Assembly: GCA_018065815.1 (NCBI GenBank)
Contig: JAGHSP010000229.1
Coordinates: 1 to 18,387, forward strand
Direction: 5' to 3'
From: Candidatus Sodaliphilus limicaballi
GTDB lineage: Bacteria; Bacteroidota; Bacteroidia; Bacteroidales; Muribaculaceae
Length of the DNA: 18,387 nucleotides
The notes below the pieces were generated by a model, which saw only the letters and a list, made by a program, of their open reading frames with translations, made no database searches and had not been told where the DNA came from. The first letter of the stretch is position 1. Every line of letters begins with the position of its first letter. A program made the position numbers and the translations under genes. Positions 6,470-15,460 of the stretch are shown in pieces.

Positions 6470-7855
6470 TTACTCAAACTGTATTGTGCCTGTCGATCCC
6501 GGCTTGGCAGTGTGTGCCTGTGCGGCGGTGTGTGCCTGTGCTGCCGGGGCGTTCTGCGGGGTCTCGCGCAGTGCGTTGATGCGCTGCTTCACCTCGGGCA
6601 TACGCTTGTAGGCAGCATGGTTGCGGAGCTCGTCGAGGAGGGCCTCGTTCTCGATATCCTCACGGGTGAGAATGATGTATTGAGCTGCTGCCTTGTCCTT
6701 CTGCGACTGGGCAATGACATCCTCGCCGTAGAGTTTTTCCATCTCGCGGATGCTTTCTTCATCTTCCTTGGGTTTGGCGGGTGATGAGGTTGCTACGGGT
6801 GCTTTTACCTGAGGTTCGGGAGCCTCATCGGTGAGGCTGAGGTCAAATCCGGCAGCAAGGATGGTGATCTTGATGCGGTTGTCGAGCGAATGGTCGAAGG
6901 CCACGCCGGTGATGGCATCCACGTCGAGGCTGAAGTTGGCCATGAAGCTCTGCATCTCGTTCATCTCGCTCATCTGGAAGGGCTCGTCGCTGTCGGGATT
7001 GAAATAGACGTTGATGAGGATGCGGCTCGAGCTATATACGTCGCGGTTCTTGAGCAGGGGTGAGTTGAGAGCGTCGTTGATAGCCTTTGTGACGCGGTTC
7101 TCTCCCTCACCGTAACCGGTGCTGATGATGGCTACGCCACCGGAACGTAGTGTTGCGTTGACGTCGTTGAAGTCGAGGTTGATCTTACCCTCGGCGGTGA
7201 TGAGTTCGCTGATGCTTCGTGCAGCGGTCGAGAGGGTGTCGTCGGCCTTGCCGAATGCGTTGTTGAAGTCGAGGTCGGGGTAGATGTTGATGAGCTGCTG
7301 GTTGTTGATGATGAGCAGTGCATCCACATACTTGCGCATCTCGTTGGCTCCGGCAAGGGCTTTGATGATCTTGCGCTGTCCTTCAAAGATGAACGGAATG
7401 GTGACAATACCGATGGTGAGCACGCCTTTCTCATGCGCGATGCGTGCCACGACGGGAGCTGCTCCTGTACCGGTGCCGCCGCCCATGCCGGCAGTGATGA
7501 ACACCATCTTGGTGTCGTCGTCAAAGAGCGCTGCGATGTCGGCGCTGCTTTCCTCGGCTGCCTCGGCTGCCACGCCGGGGTTGTTGCCGGCTCCCAGTCC
7601 GTGGGTAGTGGTGGGGCCTATGAGCACGCGGTTAGGCACGGGCGACATGTTGAGCGCCTGCCGGTCGGTGTTGATGACCACGAATGAGACACCGTCGATG
7701 TTCTGTGAATACATGTGGTTGATGGCGTTGTTGCCGCCGCCGCCCACGCCCACTACCTTGATGATGGTGGGCATCTTTGGGGTTTGTGCCTGGGGGGCGA
7801 ATGACCCGTCGTCAATTACGCCTTCGAGTGGGGGGATATTATTTCCGTCTGTCAT
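6470..7855 (-). CDS. ftsZ: Cell division protein FtsZ
   Basis: A 461-residue tubulin-like GTPase that polymerises at midcell as the Z-ring. After an extension of about 28 residues, the GTP-binding fold begins with VVGVGGGGNNAI (34-45). The tubulin signature GGGTGTGAAP is at 125-134. The catalytic T7 loop reads NLDFND at 226-231 with acidic D228 and D231 in place. The globular part ends near residue 345 and is followed by a long charged linker of about 115 residues that contains a short duplication (AQAHTA twice). It ends in TGTIQFE, the likely tail peptide for binding FtsA or other partners (inference). It is the last gene of the dcw run, 54 bp after ftsA. No separate promoter matching the phylum consensus was seen in that gap. 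The ATG at 7855 fits the family N-terminus. Confidence 0.98.
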   Translation of the reverse strand: MTDGNNIPPLEGVIDDGSFAPQAQTPKMPTIIKVVGVGGGGNNAINHMYSQNIDGVSFVVINTDRQALNMSPVPNRVLIGPTTTHGLGAGNNPGVAAEAAEESSADIAALFDDDTKMVFITAGMGGGTGTGAAPVVARIAHEKGVLTIGIVTIPFIFEGQRKIIKALAGANEMRKYVDALLIINNQQLINIYPDLDFNNAFGKADDTLSTAARSISELITAEGKINLDFNDVNATLRSGGVAIISTGYGEGENRVTKAINDALNSPLLKNRDVYSSSRILINVYFNPDSDEPFQMSEMNEMQSFMANFSLDVDAITGVAFDHSLDNRIKITILAAGFDLSLTDEAPEPQVKAPVATSSPAKPKEDEESIREMEKLYGEDVIAQSQKDKAAAQYIILTREDIENEALLDELRNHAAYKRMPEVKQRINALRETPQNAPAAQAHTAAQAHTAKPGSTGTIQFE

Positions 7856-7909
7856 TATTGCTGGTGTTTATTGTGTTGCTAAAGTGTTTCTTTCTCGCCG
7901 TGGAGTTTT

Positions 7910-9238
7910 TTAGTACTCATCGTCGTCGTCATCGTCGTCGGGGTTGGTCAATATGTTGCTAAACTTGGTTTGAAGTGTTTCCCACATCGACGGTTTTTTC
8001 TTCTTCTTGGATTTTTCGGGCTTTTCTTCACGTTCTTTTTCAACGGGTTCTTGCTGGATTCTGGGTCCGTGGATGTCGATATCCACGATTTCGCGGAACT
8101 TGACGCAAGAGTCCATCTTGTCCATCACCTGGCAAGCCTCGGCGATGATGGCCATGAGCTGCACGTTGATGTCTTTGTGAGCATTGGCAAGCGCATTGTT
8201 GAGATAGATGTTGGCAGGCAATGTTGCCTTGTGTGTGGCAATCTTGGTGTTCTCTTCGAGCATCTTGGCGATGCCTTTGAGTTGAGCTGCACCACCTGCC
8301 AGGACGATGCACGACATCTCGCTGGCTGTGACTCCGGCATACTCGAGCTGCTTGTTGATGTTGGCGATAATCTCGCCCACGCGGGCGCTGATATAGTTGG
8401 CAGCGTCACGCGAGTTGACACCCTCGATTACCACCGAGTCGGTGTGAGGCACCTCGAGAGGGTTGTTTATGTTCTTCTTGACGTTCTCGGCTGTTTCTTC
8501 GAGCACGCCAGGGATGCTGTTAGCGATGTCGAGGGTGAGGTTGCGTCCGCCCAGGGGCAGAGTGTTGAGGTAAACCAGCATACCGTTCTTGTAGATTGAC
8601 ACTGTGGTGGTCTCGGCACCCATATCTACGAGCATACATCCCTTTCGTTTCTCCTCGGTGCTGAGCACGTGGTTACCCATAGCGAGCGCTGTGACGATGG
8701 GCTTGGAATTGAATCCCTTGACCACGCGGTCGAGGTTGAGCAACATGCTGCTGTTGGCAACGATGAGGTTGAGCTTGACCTTGATGCTCGATCCGTAGTG
8801 TCCCACGGGATTGTTGTCGGTGATGAGGCTCTTGTCCACGTAGAAAGCGCGTGGCACTACCTCGATGGTCTCATACCGCTTGAGGCTGGTGCGGCAAGCG
8901 TCGCGCTTGATCGACTCGATGGTGGCGCTGGTGATGGCGGTTGAAGCGTCGATGCTGCGGTTCACCTCGCTCGACTCGCTGTGGAGTGTGCGGCCGCTTC
9001 GTCCCACGTAGATGTGTGTTATGTCGCCATCAAGTGCGTTCTCGAGGCGGCGCAGGATGCGGTTGATGCAACTCTTGATGTTCTCTACGTTCTGCACCCA
9101 ACCATAGTTGACGCAGTTAGAATGCATTTCTTCCTCGTAGTGGTTCACGGTGATGCGCGAGTCGTTGACTTGTGCAGCGGCTCCCACAACCTTGGAACTG
9201 CCAATCTCGATGGCTACGATATATTGTTTCTGATCCAT
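7910..9238 (-). CDS. ftsA: Cell division protein FtsA
   Basis: A 442-residue actin-like ATPase that anchors FtsZ filaments to the cytoplasmic membrane and recruits later divisome proteins. The phosphate-1 loop is IEIGSSKVVG near residue 10, the phosphate-2 loop is MLVDMGAETTTVS around residue 210, and the adenosine motif is IVLAGGAAQLKG in the C-terminal half. The C-terminus has three parts: a Lys/Glu-rich linker with a run of lysines (about 399-416), a likely amphipathic membrane-targeting helix W419-L430 (WETLQTKFSNIL), and a tail of seven aspartates followed by EY (434-442). The aspartate run after the membrane helix is unusual. The ATG at 9238 lies 31 bp after the ftsQ stop. Confidence 0.97.
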   Translation of the reverse strand: MDQKQYIVAIEIGSSKVVGAAAQVNDSRITVNHYEEEMHSNCVNYGWVQNVENIKSCINRILRRLENALDGDITHIYVGRSGRTLHSESSEVNRSIDASTAITSATIESIKRDACRTSLKRYETIEVVPRAFYVDKSLITDNNPVGHYGSSIKVKLNLIVANSSMLLNLDRVVKGFNSKPIVTALAMGNHVLSTEEKRKGCMLVDMGAETTTVSIYKNGMLVYLNTLPLGGRNLTLDIANSIPGVLEETAENVKKNINNPLEVPHTDSVVIEGVNSRDAANYISARVGEIIANINKQLEYAGVTASEMSCIVLAGGAAQLKGIAKMLEENTKIATHKATLPANIYLNNALANAHKDINVQLMAIIAEACQVMDKMDSCVKFREIVDIDIHGPRIQQEPVEKEREEKPEKSKKKKKPSMWETLQTKFSNILTNPDDDDDDDEY

Positions 9239-9269
9239 GATAAAGGGTATATATACACTGGTTTATAAT

Positions 9270-10103
9270 TTAATTCTTCTTTTTAGTAGTATCGGCGGGT
9301 GCGTCAGAGATGATGTCAAACGGCGTCTCGTCGATGTAGGCTGTATCGACGGGAAGTTCGATCTTGACAGCCTTGGCGCGCTTGGTGGCCACAACTTGGT
9401 AGTTCCACTTGACCGAGATGGTGTCGTAGTAGTCATATCCCTTGTGTGGCAGCACGTTCTTGTAGAACGCGGTGAGTTTCTTGAACTTGTTCTCGAAGTT
9501 GTCGGCCGAGCCCATGTTGACCACGTGCCCGCTGATGCTGGGTGTGATGAAGATGTTGTTGCTGTCGCGCACGGTGATGATGGTGACGAGCGACTTGAGC
9601 GTGGGGTCTTTCTCGATGTACTCTACCAGGGGCAGGAGCCTTGTGGGCTGGTACTTGGGCGAGAAGTTTCCTGTCACCACGGGAACGTCGGCATGGAACT
9701 CGGCCACGGCGTGCATCTGCTTGCCGTCGTGGTTCACATAGTAGCTCTTGTCTCCGTCAAATACTCGCAGCACGGGCACGATCTGCTTGACCTTTATCAC
9801 AAGATGTCCGCTGGGCGACATGTAGCACTCGGCGCTCTCGAGGTACTCGAGCTCGCGCAGCTTGCTCTCGATGGCATGGATATCTACTTTACCCACGGGT
9901 TTTCCCACCGCTTTGAGTCCCAGGCGGTTCATCTTGTCCTTGATGCCCTGCTCGGTAACGAGCGATGAGCTGTCGGCGTTGCTGATCACCACGTCGATGC
10001 CGGTGCACAGTTCGGCCGAAGCCTTGCCGTGCGCCCACACGATGCCACACACGAGCAGTGTGGCCATCACAACGAGCAATATGTATCTAACGATCTTCTT
10101 CAC
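9270..10103 (-). CDS. ftsQ: Cell division protein FtsQ
   Basis: A 277-residue bitopic membrane protein of the divisome. It has a short basic N-terminus (MKKIVR), one membrane helix at about 7-24, and a periplasmic part beginning with a POTRA-like segment (about 35-108). A beta domain follows and contains the late motif QVVATKR. FtsQ links the ring to the FtsB/FtsL and FtsW/FtsI synthesis complex. The start is GTG at 10103-10101. It overlaps the murC stop in a 4-base GTGA junction, typical of translational coupling, and any later ATG would remove part of the membrane helix, so GTG is the better choice. FtsQ diverges strongly between phyla. The identification rests on topology, length and its position between murC and ftsA. 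Confidence 0.92.
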   Translation of the reverse strand: MKKIVRYILLVVMATLLVCGIVWAHGKASAELCTGIDVVISNADSSSLVTEQGIKDKMNRLGLKAVGKPVGKVDIHAIESKLRELEYLESAECYMSPSGHLVIKVKQIVPVLRVFDGDKSYYVNHDGKQMHAVAEFHADVPVVTGNFSPKYQPTRLLPLVEYIEKDPTLKSLVTIITVRDSNNIFITPSISGHVVNMGSADNFENKFKKLTAFYKNVLPHKGYDYYDTISVKWNYQVVATKRAKAVKIELPVDTAYIDETPFDIISDAPADTTKKKN

Positions 10104-11473
10104 CGCTGTTGGAGTTTAATCTCTTGGCACATCTGGGGCAGCATGTTGACCACGTCGCCGGCACCAAGTGTCAAACAGACTTCAAAGTTAAGCAAATGTA
10201 GCGAATTAATCAAATTTTCTTTGGTGTAAATGCTCTTTACAGGGCAAGTTACCTTGTCGAGTATGATTTGAGAGGTCACACCCTCGATGGGAAGCTCGCG
10301 TGCAGGGTAGATGGGAAGCAGCAGCAACTCGTCGGCCAGCGACAGAGCCTGGGCAAATCCGTCGCACAGGTCACGGGTGCGGCTGTAGAGGTGCGGCTGG
10401 AAGATGACGCTGATCTTGCGTCCGGGATAGAGGTCGCGCACGCTGGTGATGCTCGCCTTGATTTCATCGGGGTGATGGGCATAGTCGTCGATGACCACTT
10501 TGCCGTCTTCTTTGAGCCAGAACTCGAAGCGGCGCTTGGGACCCATGAATGATTCCATGGCCTGCTTCATTGCCTCGGCGCTGGCTCCGGCAATGCGGCA
10601 TGCCGCCATCGCTGCGATGGCGTTCTCTATGTTGATATCTACCGGCACTCCCAGCGAGATGCCCTCCACGGTCTCCCACGGGGTGACCATGTCGAAGGTG
10701 ATGGTGCCGTTGTCTTTCACTATGCGTGTGGCATGGAAGTCGCCCTCGTCGCGTGAGTAGGTGTAGGTGGTGACGCCTGGCTGTGTGCGCGGCACGAGGT
10801 CGAGGCCGGTGTGCACGATGAGATAGCCGTCGGGGCGTATGAGCGAGGTGAAGTGGGCGAAGCTCTCAAGGTAGTTCTCGTAGTTGCCATAGATGTCGAG
10901 GTGGTCGGCATCGGTGCTGGTGACCACTGCCACGTAGGGGGTGAGGTGGTGGAACGAGCGGTCAAACTCATCAGCCTCAATCACCGAGTAGGGGCTAGTG
11001 GGAGAGAGCAGGCAGTTGCTGCCATAGTTGCGCAGCACACCGCCCAGGAAGGCGTTGCTGCCGGTGCCGCTCACCTGCATGATGTGGGCCGCCATGCTCG
11101 ACGTGGTGGTCTTGCCGTGGGTGCCGGCAAAGCACAGCCCCTTGCTGCCCTGGGTGACGATGCCCAGCAGCTTGGCGCGCTTCACAACCTCAAAGCCGTG
11201 GGTGGTGAAGTACTGCAAGCCGCGGTGCGACTGCGGCACGGCAGGGGTATAGACCACGAGTGTGGTGGAGGGGTCGAGGCAATAGGGCGGGATGAGCGCC
11301 GGGTCGTCGTCGAAGTCGATGTGCACGCCTTCGCTCTCGAGCGCACGGGTGAGGTCGCTGGGAGTGCGGTCATATCCTGCCACTTTCTTGCCCTGTGCCA
11401 GGAAGTAGCGCTCGAGCGCGGCCATGCCTATGCCGCCGGCGCCCACGAAGTATAGTGAGTTGAATTCTTTCAT
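10100..11473 (-). CDS. murC: UDP-N-acetylmuramate--L-alanine ligase MurC
   Basis: An ATP-dependent cytoplasmic ligase that adds L-alanine to UDP-MurNAc, the first step of peptide stem synthesis. Counting from the ATG at 11473 (457 residues), the N-terminal nucleotide-sugar-binding motif GAGGIGM is at 11-17, the ATP P-loop GTHGKTTT at 117-124, and EADEFD at 166-171. The C-terminal domain contains DDYAHHPDEIK, typical of MurC. The frame extends ten codons further upstream to a GTG at 11503. Those residues are not family-like and fall in the repeat-like spacer, whereas MKEFNSLYFVGAGGIGM begins in the expected way, so the ATG is preferred. The stop overlaps the ftsQ GTG start by 4 bases. murG lies 77 bp upstream. 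Confidence 0.97.
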   Translation of the reverse strand: MKEFNSLYFVGAGGIGMAALERYFLAQGKKVAGYDRTPSDLTRALESEGVHIDFDDDPALIPPYCLDPSTTLVVYTPAVPQSHRGLQYFTTHGFEVVKRAKLLGIVTQGSKGLCFAGTHGKTTTSSMAAHIMQVSGTGSNAFLGGVLRNYGSNCLLSPTSPYSVIEADEFDRSFHHLTPYVAVVTSTDADHLDIYGNYENYLESFAHFTSLIRPDGYLIVHTGLDLVPRTQPGVTTYTYSRDEGDFHATRIVKDNGTITFDMVTPWETVEGISLGVPVDINIENAIAAMAACRIAGASAEAMKQAMESFMGPKRRFEFWLKEDGKVVIDDYAHHPDEIKASITSVRDLYPGRKISVIFQPHLYSRTRDLCDGFAQALSLADELLLLPIYPARELPIEGVTSQIILDKVTCPVKSIYTKENLINSLHLLNFEVCLTLGAGDVVNMLPQMCQEIKLQQR

Positions 11474-11487
11474 CTTTCTTTGGTGAG

Positions 11488-11540
11488 TCTCCCACAGAGA
11501 CACAGAGTGAAAATTAAAAATCTGCGTGCCCTGCGAGAGA
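11488..11540. repeat. Spacer segment resembling a dispersed intergenic repeat (CTCTGTGTCTCTGTGG type)
   Basis: Between murG and murC, the minus strand reads TCTCTCGCAGGGCACGCAG, then an AT-rich stretch, then CACTCTGTGTCTCTGTGGGA. Phrases of the form CTCTGTGTCTCTGTGG and CGCAG...CGCAG recur in intergenic repeats in several bacterial groups (recalled, not searched). The outer bases TCTC and GAGAGA are inverted relative to each other. No gene or canonical promoter is visible here. Confidence 0.4.
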
Positions 11541-11550
11541 TAAATGAATG

Positions 11551-12651
11551 TTACTTTTTGTTGATGATGTTCAGTGCGTGGTCCACGATTTTCTCGGCAG
11601 CCTGCGGCAGTGCCATTGCAGCGGCGCCAGCGCTGAGCGTAGCTATTTTAGCCGTGTCGTCCACGGCGACAAGCATTGTATCGACCAGGGTGGCTACGGC
11701 ATCGGCATCCCTTACCATGATGGCAGCGTTGCGGTTGACCAGCGCCATGGCGTTCTTGGTCTGGTGGTCTTCAGCCACATTGGGCGACGGCACGAGTATC
11801 GAAGCCTTGCCCAGCAGCTGCAGCTCGCTCACCGAGCTGGCGCCAGCACGCGACACCACGAGGTCGGCAGCGCGGTAGGCCATGTCCATGTTGCTGATAA
11901 ACGCCATCTGCACCACGTTCTTTGCTCCCGACTGCTCGAGTGCCTTGCGGCATTCCTCGTCGTAGAACTTGCCTGTCTGCCACAGCACCTGCACGTCGTC
12001 GCGCGCGGCTATCTGGTCAAGGCGCGCCTTGATGGCGTTGTTCACGGTGCGTGCACCCAGGCTGCCGCCTATGATGAGCACGGTCTTCTTGTCGGGGTCT
12101 ATGCCCATGGCTTTGCGGGCCTCTTGCGGCGTGGCGGTGCATTCGAGCAGGTTGCGGCGCACGGGGTTGCCGGTGAGCACTATCTTGTCCTTGTCGAAGA
12201 AACGCTCCATGCCCTCGTAGGCCACGCAGATGCACTTCGCCTTCTTGGCAAGCAGTTTGTTGGTCACTCCGGCATAGGAGTTCTGCTCCTGCAGCAGTGT
12301 GGGCACGCCTGCCCTCTGCGCTGCTTTGAGCACGGGGCCGCTGGCATAGCCTCCCACGCCTATGGCGATGTCGGGCTGGAACTCTTTCACGATTTTACGG
12401 GCCAGGTGCATGCACTTGATCAGTTTCACGGCTGCTTTGAGGGCCTTGAGGGGGTTCTTGCGGTCGAATCCGCTCACGGGCAGACCCTTGATTTCGAAAC
12501 CGGCTGCCGGCACCTTCTCCATCTCCATGCGGCCCTCGGCGCCCACAAAGAGGATATTGGCTTCGGGAAAACGGCGACGCATCTCGCCTGCTATTGAAAG
12601 GGCGGGGAAGATGTGTCCTCCTGTGCCGCCTCCGCTCACTAGTATATTCAT
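11551..12651 (-). CDS. murG: UDP-GlcNAc:lipid I N-acetylglucosaminyltransferase MurG
   Basis: A 366-residue GT28-family, GT-B-fold glycosyltransferase. It acts on the inner face of the cytoplasmic membrane and converts lipid I to lipid II. The N-terminal glycine loop GGGTGGH is at 7-13, the second loop GVGGYASGP at 98-106, and the acceptor-side motif QEQNSYAGVTN at 121-131 (the enterobacterial form begins HEQN). The C-terminal donor-domain loop GGSLGA is at 195-200, followed by SRAGASSVSEL and PSPNVAEDHQTKNA, which form the UDP-GlcNAc site. Its ATG lies one base after the ftsW stop, so translation of the two is probably coupled. This makes sense because MurG makes the lipid II that FtsW polymerises. 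Confidence 0.98.
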   Translation of the reverse strand: MNILVSGGGTGGHIFPALSIAGEMRRRFPEANILFVGAEGRMEMEKVPAAGFEIKGLPVSGFDRKNPLKALKAAVKLIKCMHLARKIVKEFQPDIAIGVGGYASGPVLKAAQRAGVPTLLQEQNSYAGVTNKLLAKKAKCICVAYEGMERFFDKDKIVLTGNPVRRNLLECTATPQEARKAMGIDPDKKTVLIIGGSLGARTVNNAIKARLDQIAARDDVQVLWQTGKFYDEECRKALEQSGAKNVVQMAFISNMDMAYRAADLVVSRAGASSVSELQLLGKASILVPSPNVAEDHQTKNAMALVNRNAAIMVRDADAVATLVDTMLVAVDDTAKIATLSAGAAAMALPQAAEKIVDHALNIINKK

Positions 12652-12652
12652 G

Positions 12653-14053
12653 TTATTTCCAGACGTTTTTTGGGGTTATTTGTGTTAAGTTCTCGGCATC
12701 GAGTCCCTCAGGGAGCTCGATTTCGGGTTCTTCTTCTTTATTCTTGTTGCTCTTGTTTACTATTGATATAGTGCGGCTCACGCTGAGCATGATGCCGAAG
12801 GCGAGGCTCATGACCAAGACCGACGTGCCGCCAGCCGAGATGAGCGGCAGCGGCTGTCCCGACACGGGGAACACGCCCGTGTTGATGGCCATGTGGAACA
12901 GTGCCTGGAAGGTGATGGCCGATGCGATGCCTATGATGATGAGCGATGGCCATGCACGCTTGCACTTGCGCACGATGATGGTGGCTCGTCCTAGCAGCGA
13001 CAGGTAGAGCACCAGCACGATGATACCGCCCACTAGGCCTGTCTCCTCGATGATAATCGAGTAGATGTAGTCGCTGAATGCCAGCGGAAGTCGAGCCCCC
13101 TCGCGGTTACCGCCCACGCCCACGCCCACAACGCCGCCATGAGCCTGCGCCATGCGTGAGAACATCTCCTGTGAGTTCTTGTCGTCGATGGGCCAGTACA
13201 CGAGCGAGTCGTTGTACCACCACTTGATCACACGGTCCATGCGCATGGCCCAGCGGTCGACATCTCCATCGTTTGCCTTTTTCTCGTTGTTGCCAAACAC
13301 CTCTTCCATCTCCGATACAGGCTCTTTGCTAGCGACATCCACTTGTTCGGTTTTAGCAGCCTCGGCGTTCCTGAGTGTCTCGTCGTTGTCGTCGCCGCAA
13401 CTTTTTACAAGCCAGCCCATGCCCATAATAAAGCCCACAGCCAGTCCCACAATGGCCAGTTTTTTCAAGCTAGAACCGCCTATTAAAATCATGGTGAGGC
13501 ATATAGCGCCCAGCAACAGGCAGTTGGTGAGACCGCTCTGAATCATGGGTGCCGCATAGAGCGCTACAATGACTATGGCTATAAGCAAGCCTTTGTTAGA
13601 CAGTCCGTTTTTCTCCTGGTTGCGTGCAAGCACATAGGCCAGCACGGTGACAATCGACACCTTGGCAAGCTCGGCAGGCTGGAACGAGACGCCGGCAATG
13701 TTGATGGCGCGGCGGGCACCATTGACGATGGCACCGAAAAACCTCACATAGACGAGGGTGAGCACAGTGAAGGCACTCAGGACAGGCACCGAGAGCAGGA
13801 TGAACCCCGGCTTGTAGTAGTCGCGCCGTGCCACGAATGTGGTGATGCCCACGCCTACTAGCAAGAAGGCGGTGTGCTTGATGATGGGGGTAAAGATACC
13901 CTTCGAACTGACAAGCACGCTCGATGCCGAGTAATTCTCTATCACCGAGATAATCATCAGAGCGATGAAAATACCCCATATCCACGGGTCGCCATACTTG
14001 TGGGTAAAGTTGTGCGAGGTAGTTGGTTTCTTGATTGTGTTCTCTTCAGCCAT
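12653..14053 (-). CDS. ftsW: Septal peptidoglycan glycosyltransferase FtsW (SEDS family)
   Basis: A 466-residue polytopic membrane protein that polymerises lipid II at the septum with its partner penicillin-binding protein. SEDS motifs: GARRAINIAGVSFQPAELAK (112-131), GVGVGGNREGARLPLAFSDY (310-329) followed by EETGLVGG, and NTGVFPVSGQPLPLISAGGTS (391-411). D328 occupies the position of the catalytic aspartate of the LPxxxxDF motif. Between the helix ending near 217 and the conserved part of the loop (about 265) there is a long, charged, probably extracytoplasmic insertion rich in Asp, Glu, Asn and Lys. An acidic cytoplasmic tail (about 432-466) follows the last helix. RodA is the main alternative, but the position between murD and murG favours FtsW. 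The start lies 37 bp after the murD stop. Confidence 0.96.
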   Translation of the reverse strand: MAEENTIKKPTTSHNFTHKYGDPWIWGIFIALMIISVIENYSASSVLVSSKGIFTPIIKHTAFLLVGVGITTFVARRDYYKPGFILLSVPVLSAFTVLTLVYVRFFGAIVNGARRAINIAGVSFQPAELAKVSIVTVLAYVLARNQEKNGLSNKGLLIAIVIVALYAAPMIQSGLTNCLLLGAICLTMILIGGSSLKKLAIVGLAVGFIMGMGWLVKSCGDDNDETLRNAEAAKTEQVDVASKEPVSEMEEVFGNNEKKANDGDVDRWAMRMDRVIKWWYNDSLVYWPIDDKNSQEMFSRMAQAHGGVVGVGVGGNREGARLPLAFSDYIYSIIIEETGLVGGIIVLVLYLSLLGRATIIVRKCKRAWPSLIIIGIASAITFQALFHMAINTGVFPVSGQPLPLISAGGTSVLVMSLAFGIMLSVSRTISIVNKSNKNKEEEPEIELPEGLDAENLTQITPKNVWK

Positions 14054-14090
14054 GTGCCGTTAAATTTTTATTGTGTAGTTGTTGTGTGTT

Positions 14091-15431
14091 TTATTTCAAG
14101 TTGTTCACGCACTGCTTGAACTGGCGTCCGCGGTCTTCATAACTCTTGAACAGGTCGAAGCTAGCGCAGCAGGGGCTCAGCAGCACTGTCATGCCTTCGC
14201 TAGCCAGCGCGCGGCATTTATCGACGCATTCCTGGATGCTGCGTGCGTCCTCCACCACGGGCACCTTGCCGTCGAAGAAGGCATGCAGCTTGGTGTTGTC
14301 AACGCCCATGCACACGAGGGCGCGCACCTTGTCCTTGACGAGTTGCTCGATCTCGGTGTAGTCATTGCCCTTGTCCTTGCCGCCCAGGATGAGCACCACG
14401 GGCTGCGTCATGCTGTCGAGGGCATACCATGTGCTGTTCACGTTGGTAGCCTTCGAGTCGTTGATCCAGTTCACTCCGTCGAGCGTGCGCACAAATTCGA
14501 GTCGGTGCTCCACGGCCTGGAAGTCGGCGAGCGCTTGCTTGATTACTTCGGGGTCGATACCCATGATTGTGGCGCTCAAACCTGCCGCCATCGAGTTATA
14601 CAGGTTGTGCACGCCTTTGAGCGCCAGGCGGTCGCGGTCGATGCTCCACTGCTTGCCAGCGGCATCAAACGTCACCACTCCTGCTTGCAAGCGCGCTGCG
14701 CACTGTCCCTTGGGCTCCACGGCCGTGAAGGGCATGAGCTGTGCGCCGCATTGCGCGTGCTCCATGTGGGCAGCGGTGATGGGGTCGTCCTGCCAGTAGA
14801 TGAACGAGTCGGCAGCAGTCATGTTCTGCATGATGCGGAACTTGGCAGCGGCATAGTTCTCCATCTTGTGGTCGTAGCGGTCGAGGTGGTCGGGGGTGAT
14901 GTTGAGCAGCACAGCCACGTCGGCCTTGAAGTCATACATGTTGTCGAGCTGGAAACTGCTCAATTCTATCACGTAGTAGTCGTGCGGATCTACTGCCACC
15001 TGCAGTGCGAGGCTGTTGCCCACATTGCCAGCCAGTCCGGTGTCGAGTCCGGCCTTGGTGAAGATGTGGTGGGTGAGCATGGTGGTAGTTGTCTTGCCGT
15101 TGCTGCCGGTGATGCACACCATCTTGGAGTTGGTGTAGCGTCCGGCATATTCTATCTCGCTGATGATGGGAATGCCTGCTTGCTGCGCCTTGACGATGAG
15201 GGGCGCAGTGAGAGGAATGCCGGGGCTCTTGATGATCTCGTCGGCGTTGAGGATCTTCTCCTCGGTGTGGTGTCCTTCTTCCCACGCGATGTTGTATTTG
15301 TCGAGAAGTTCTTTATATTTAGGGGCAATGTGACCCATGTCGCTCAAAAACACATCCATACCCTTGACATGAGCGAGCACAGCTGCACCAGCGCCACTCT
15401 CACCGCCACCCAAAATTACTATTCGTTTCAT
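14091..15431 (-). CDS. murD: UDP-N-acetylmuramoyl-L-alanine--D-glutamate ligase MurD
   Basis: A 446-residue cytoplasmic ligase that adds D-glutamate to UDP-MurNAc-L-Ala. The N-terminal Rossmann-like domain begins IVILGGGESG (4-13), the P-loop GSNGKTTT is at 109-116, and the MurD-typical ELSSFQLD is at 156-163. K197 in NYAAAKFRI fits the carbamylated active-site lysine. The C-terminal domain includes NDSKATN and LSPCCASFDLF, the latter corresponding to the family LSPACASFD. The start is the only sensible ATG. It is preceded by an AT-rich leader and, further upstream, by the 9-bp tandem repeats that fill much of the 84-bp gap from mraY. Confidence 0.98.
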   Translation of the reverse strand: MKRIVILGGGESGAGAAVLAHVKGMDVFLSDMGHIAPKYKELLDKYNIAWEEGHHTEEKILNADEIIKSPGIPLTAPLIVKAQQAGIPIISEIEYAGRYTNSKMVCITGSNGKTTTTMLTHHIFTKAGLDTGLAGNVGNSLALQVAVDPHDYYVIELSSFQLDNMYDFKADVAVLLNITPDHLDRYDHKMENYAAAKFRIMQNMTAADSFIYWQDDPITAAHMEHAQCGAQLMPFTAVEPKGQCAARLQAGVVTFDAAGKQWSIDRDRLALKGVHNLYNSMAAGLSATIMGIDPEVIKQALADFQAVEHRLEFVRTLDGVNWINDSKATNVNSTWYALDSMTQPVVLILGGKDKGNDYTEIEQLVKDKVRALVCMGVDNTKLHAFFDGKVPVVEDARSIQECVDKCRALASEGMTVLLSPCCASFDLFKSYEDRGRQFKQCVNNLK

Positions 15432-15460
15432 ATTATTTTTTTTATATTTAGGTCATTAAG

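Noticed and set aside
11474..11503. GTG at 11503 as the murC start
   Set aside because: The ten extra residues are unlike MurC and are encoded by the repeat-like spacer. The ATG at 11473 gives the standard N-terminus.
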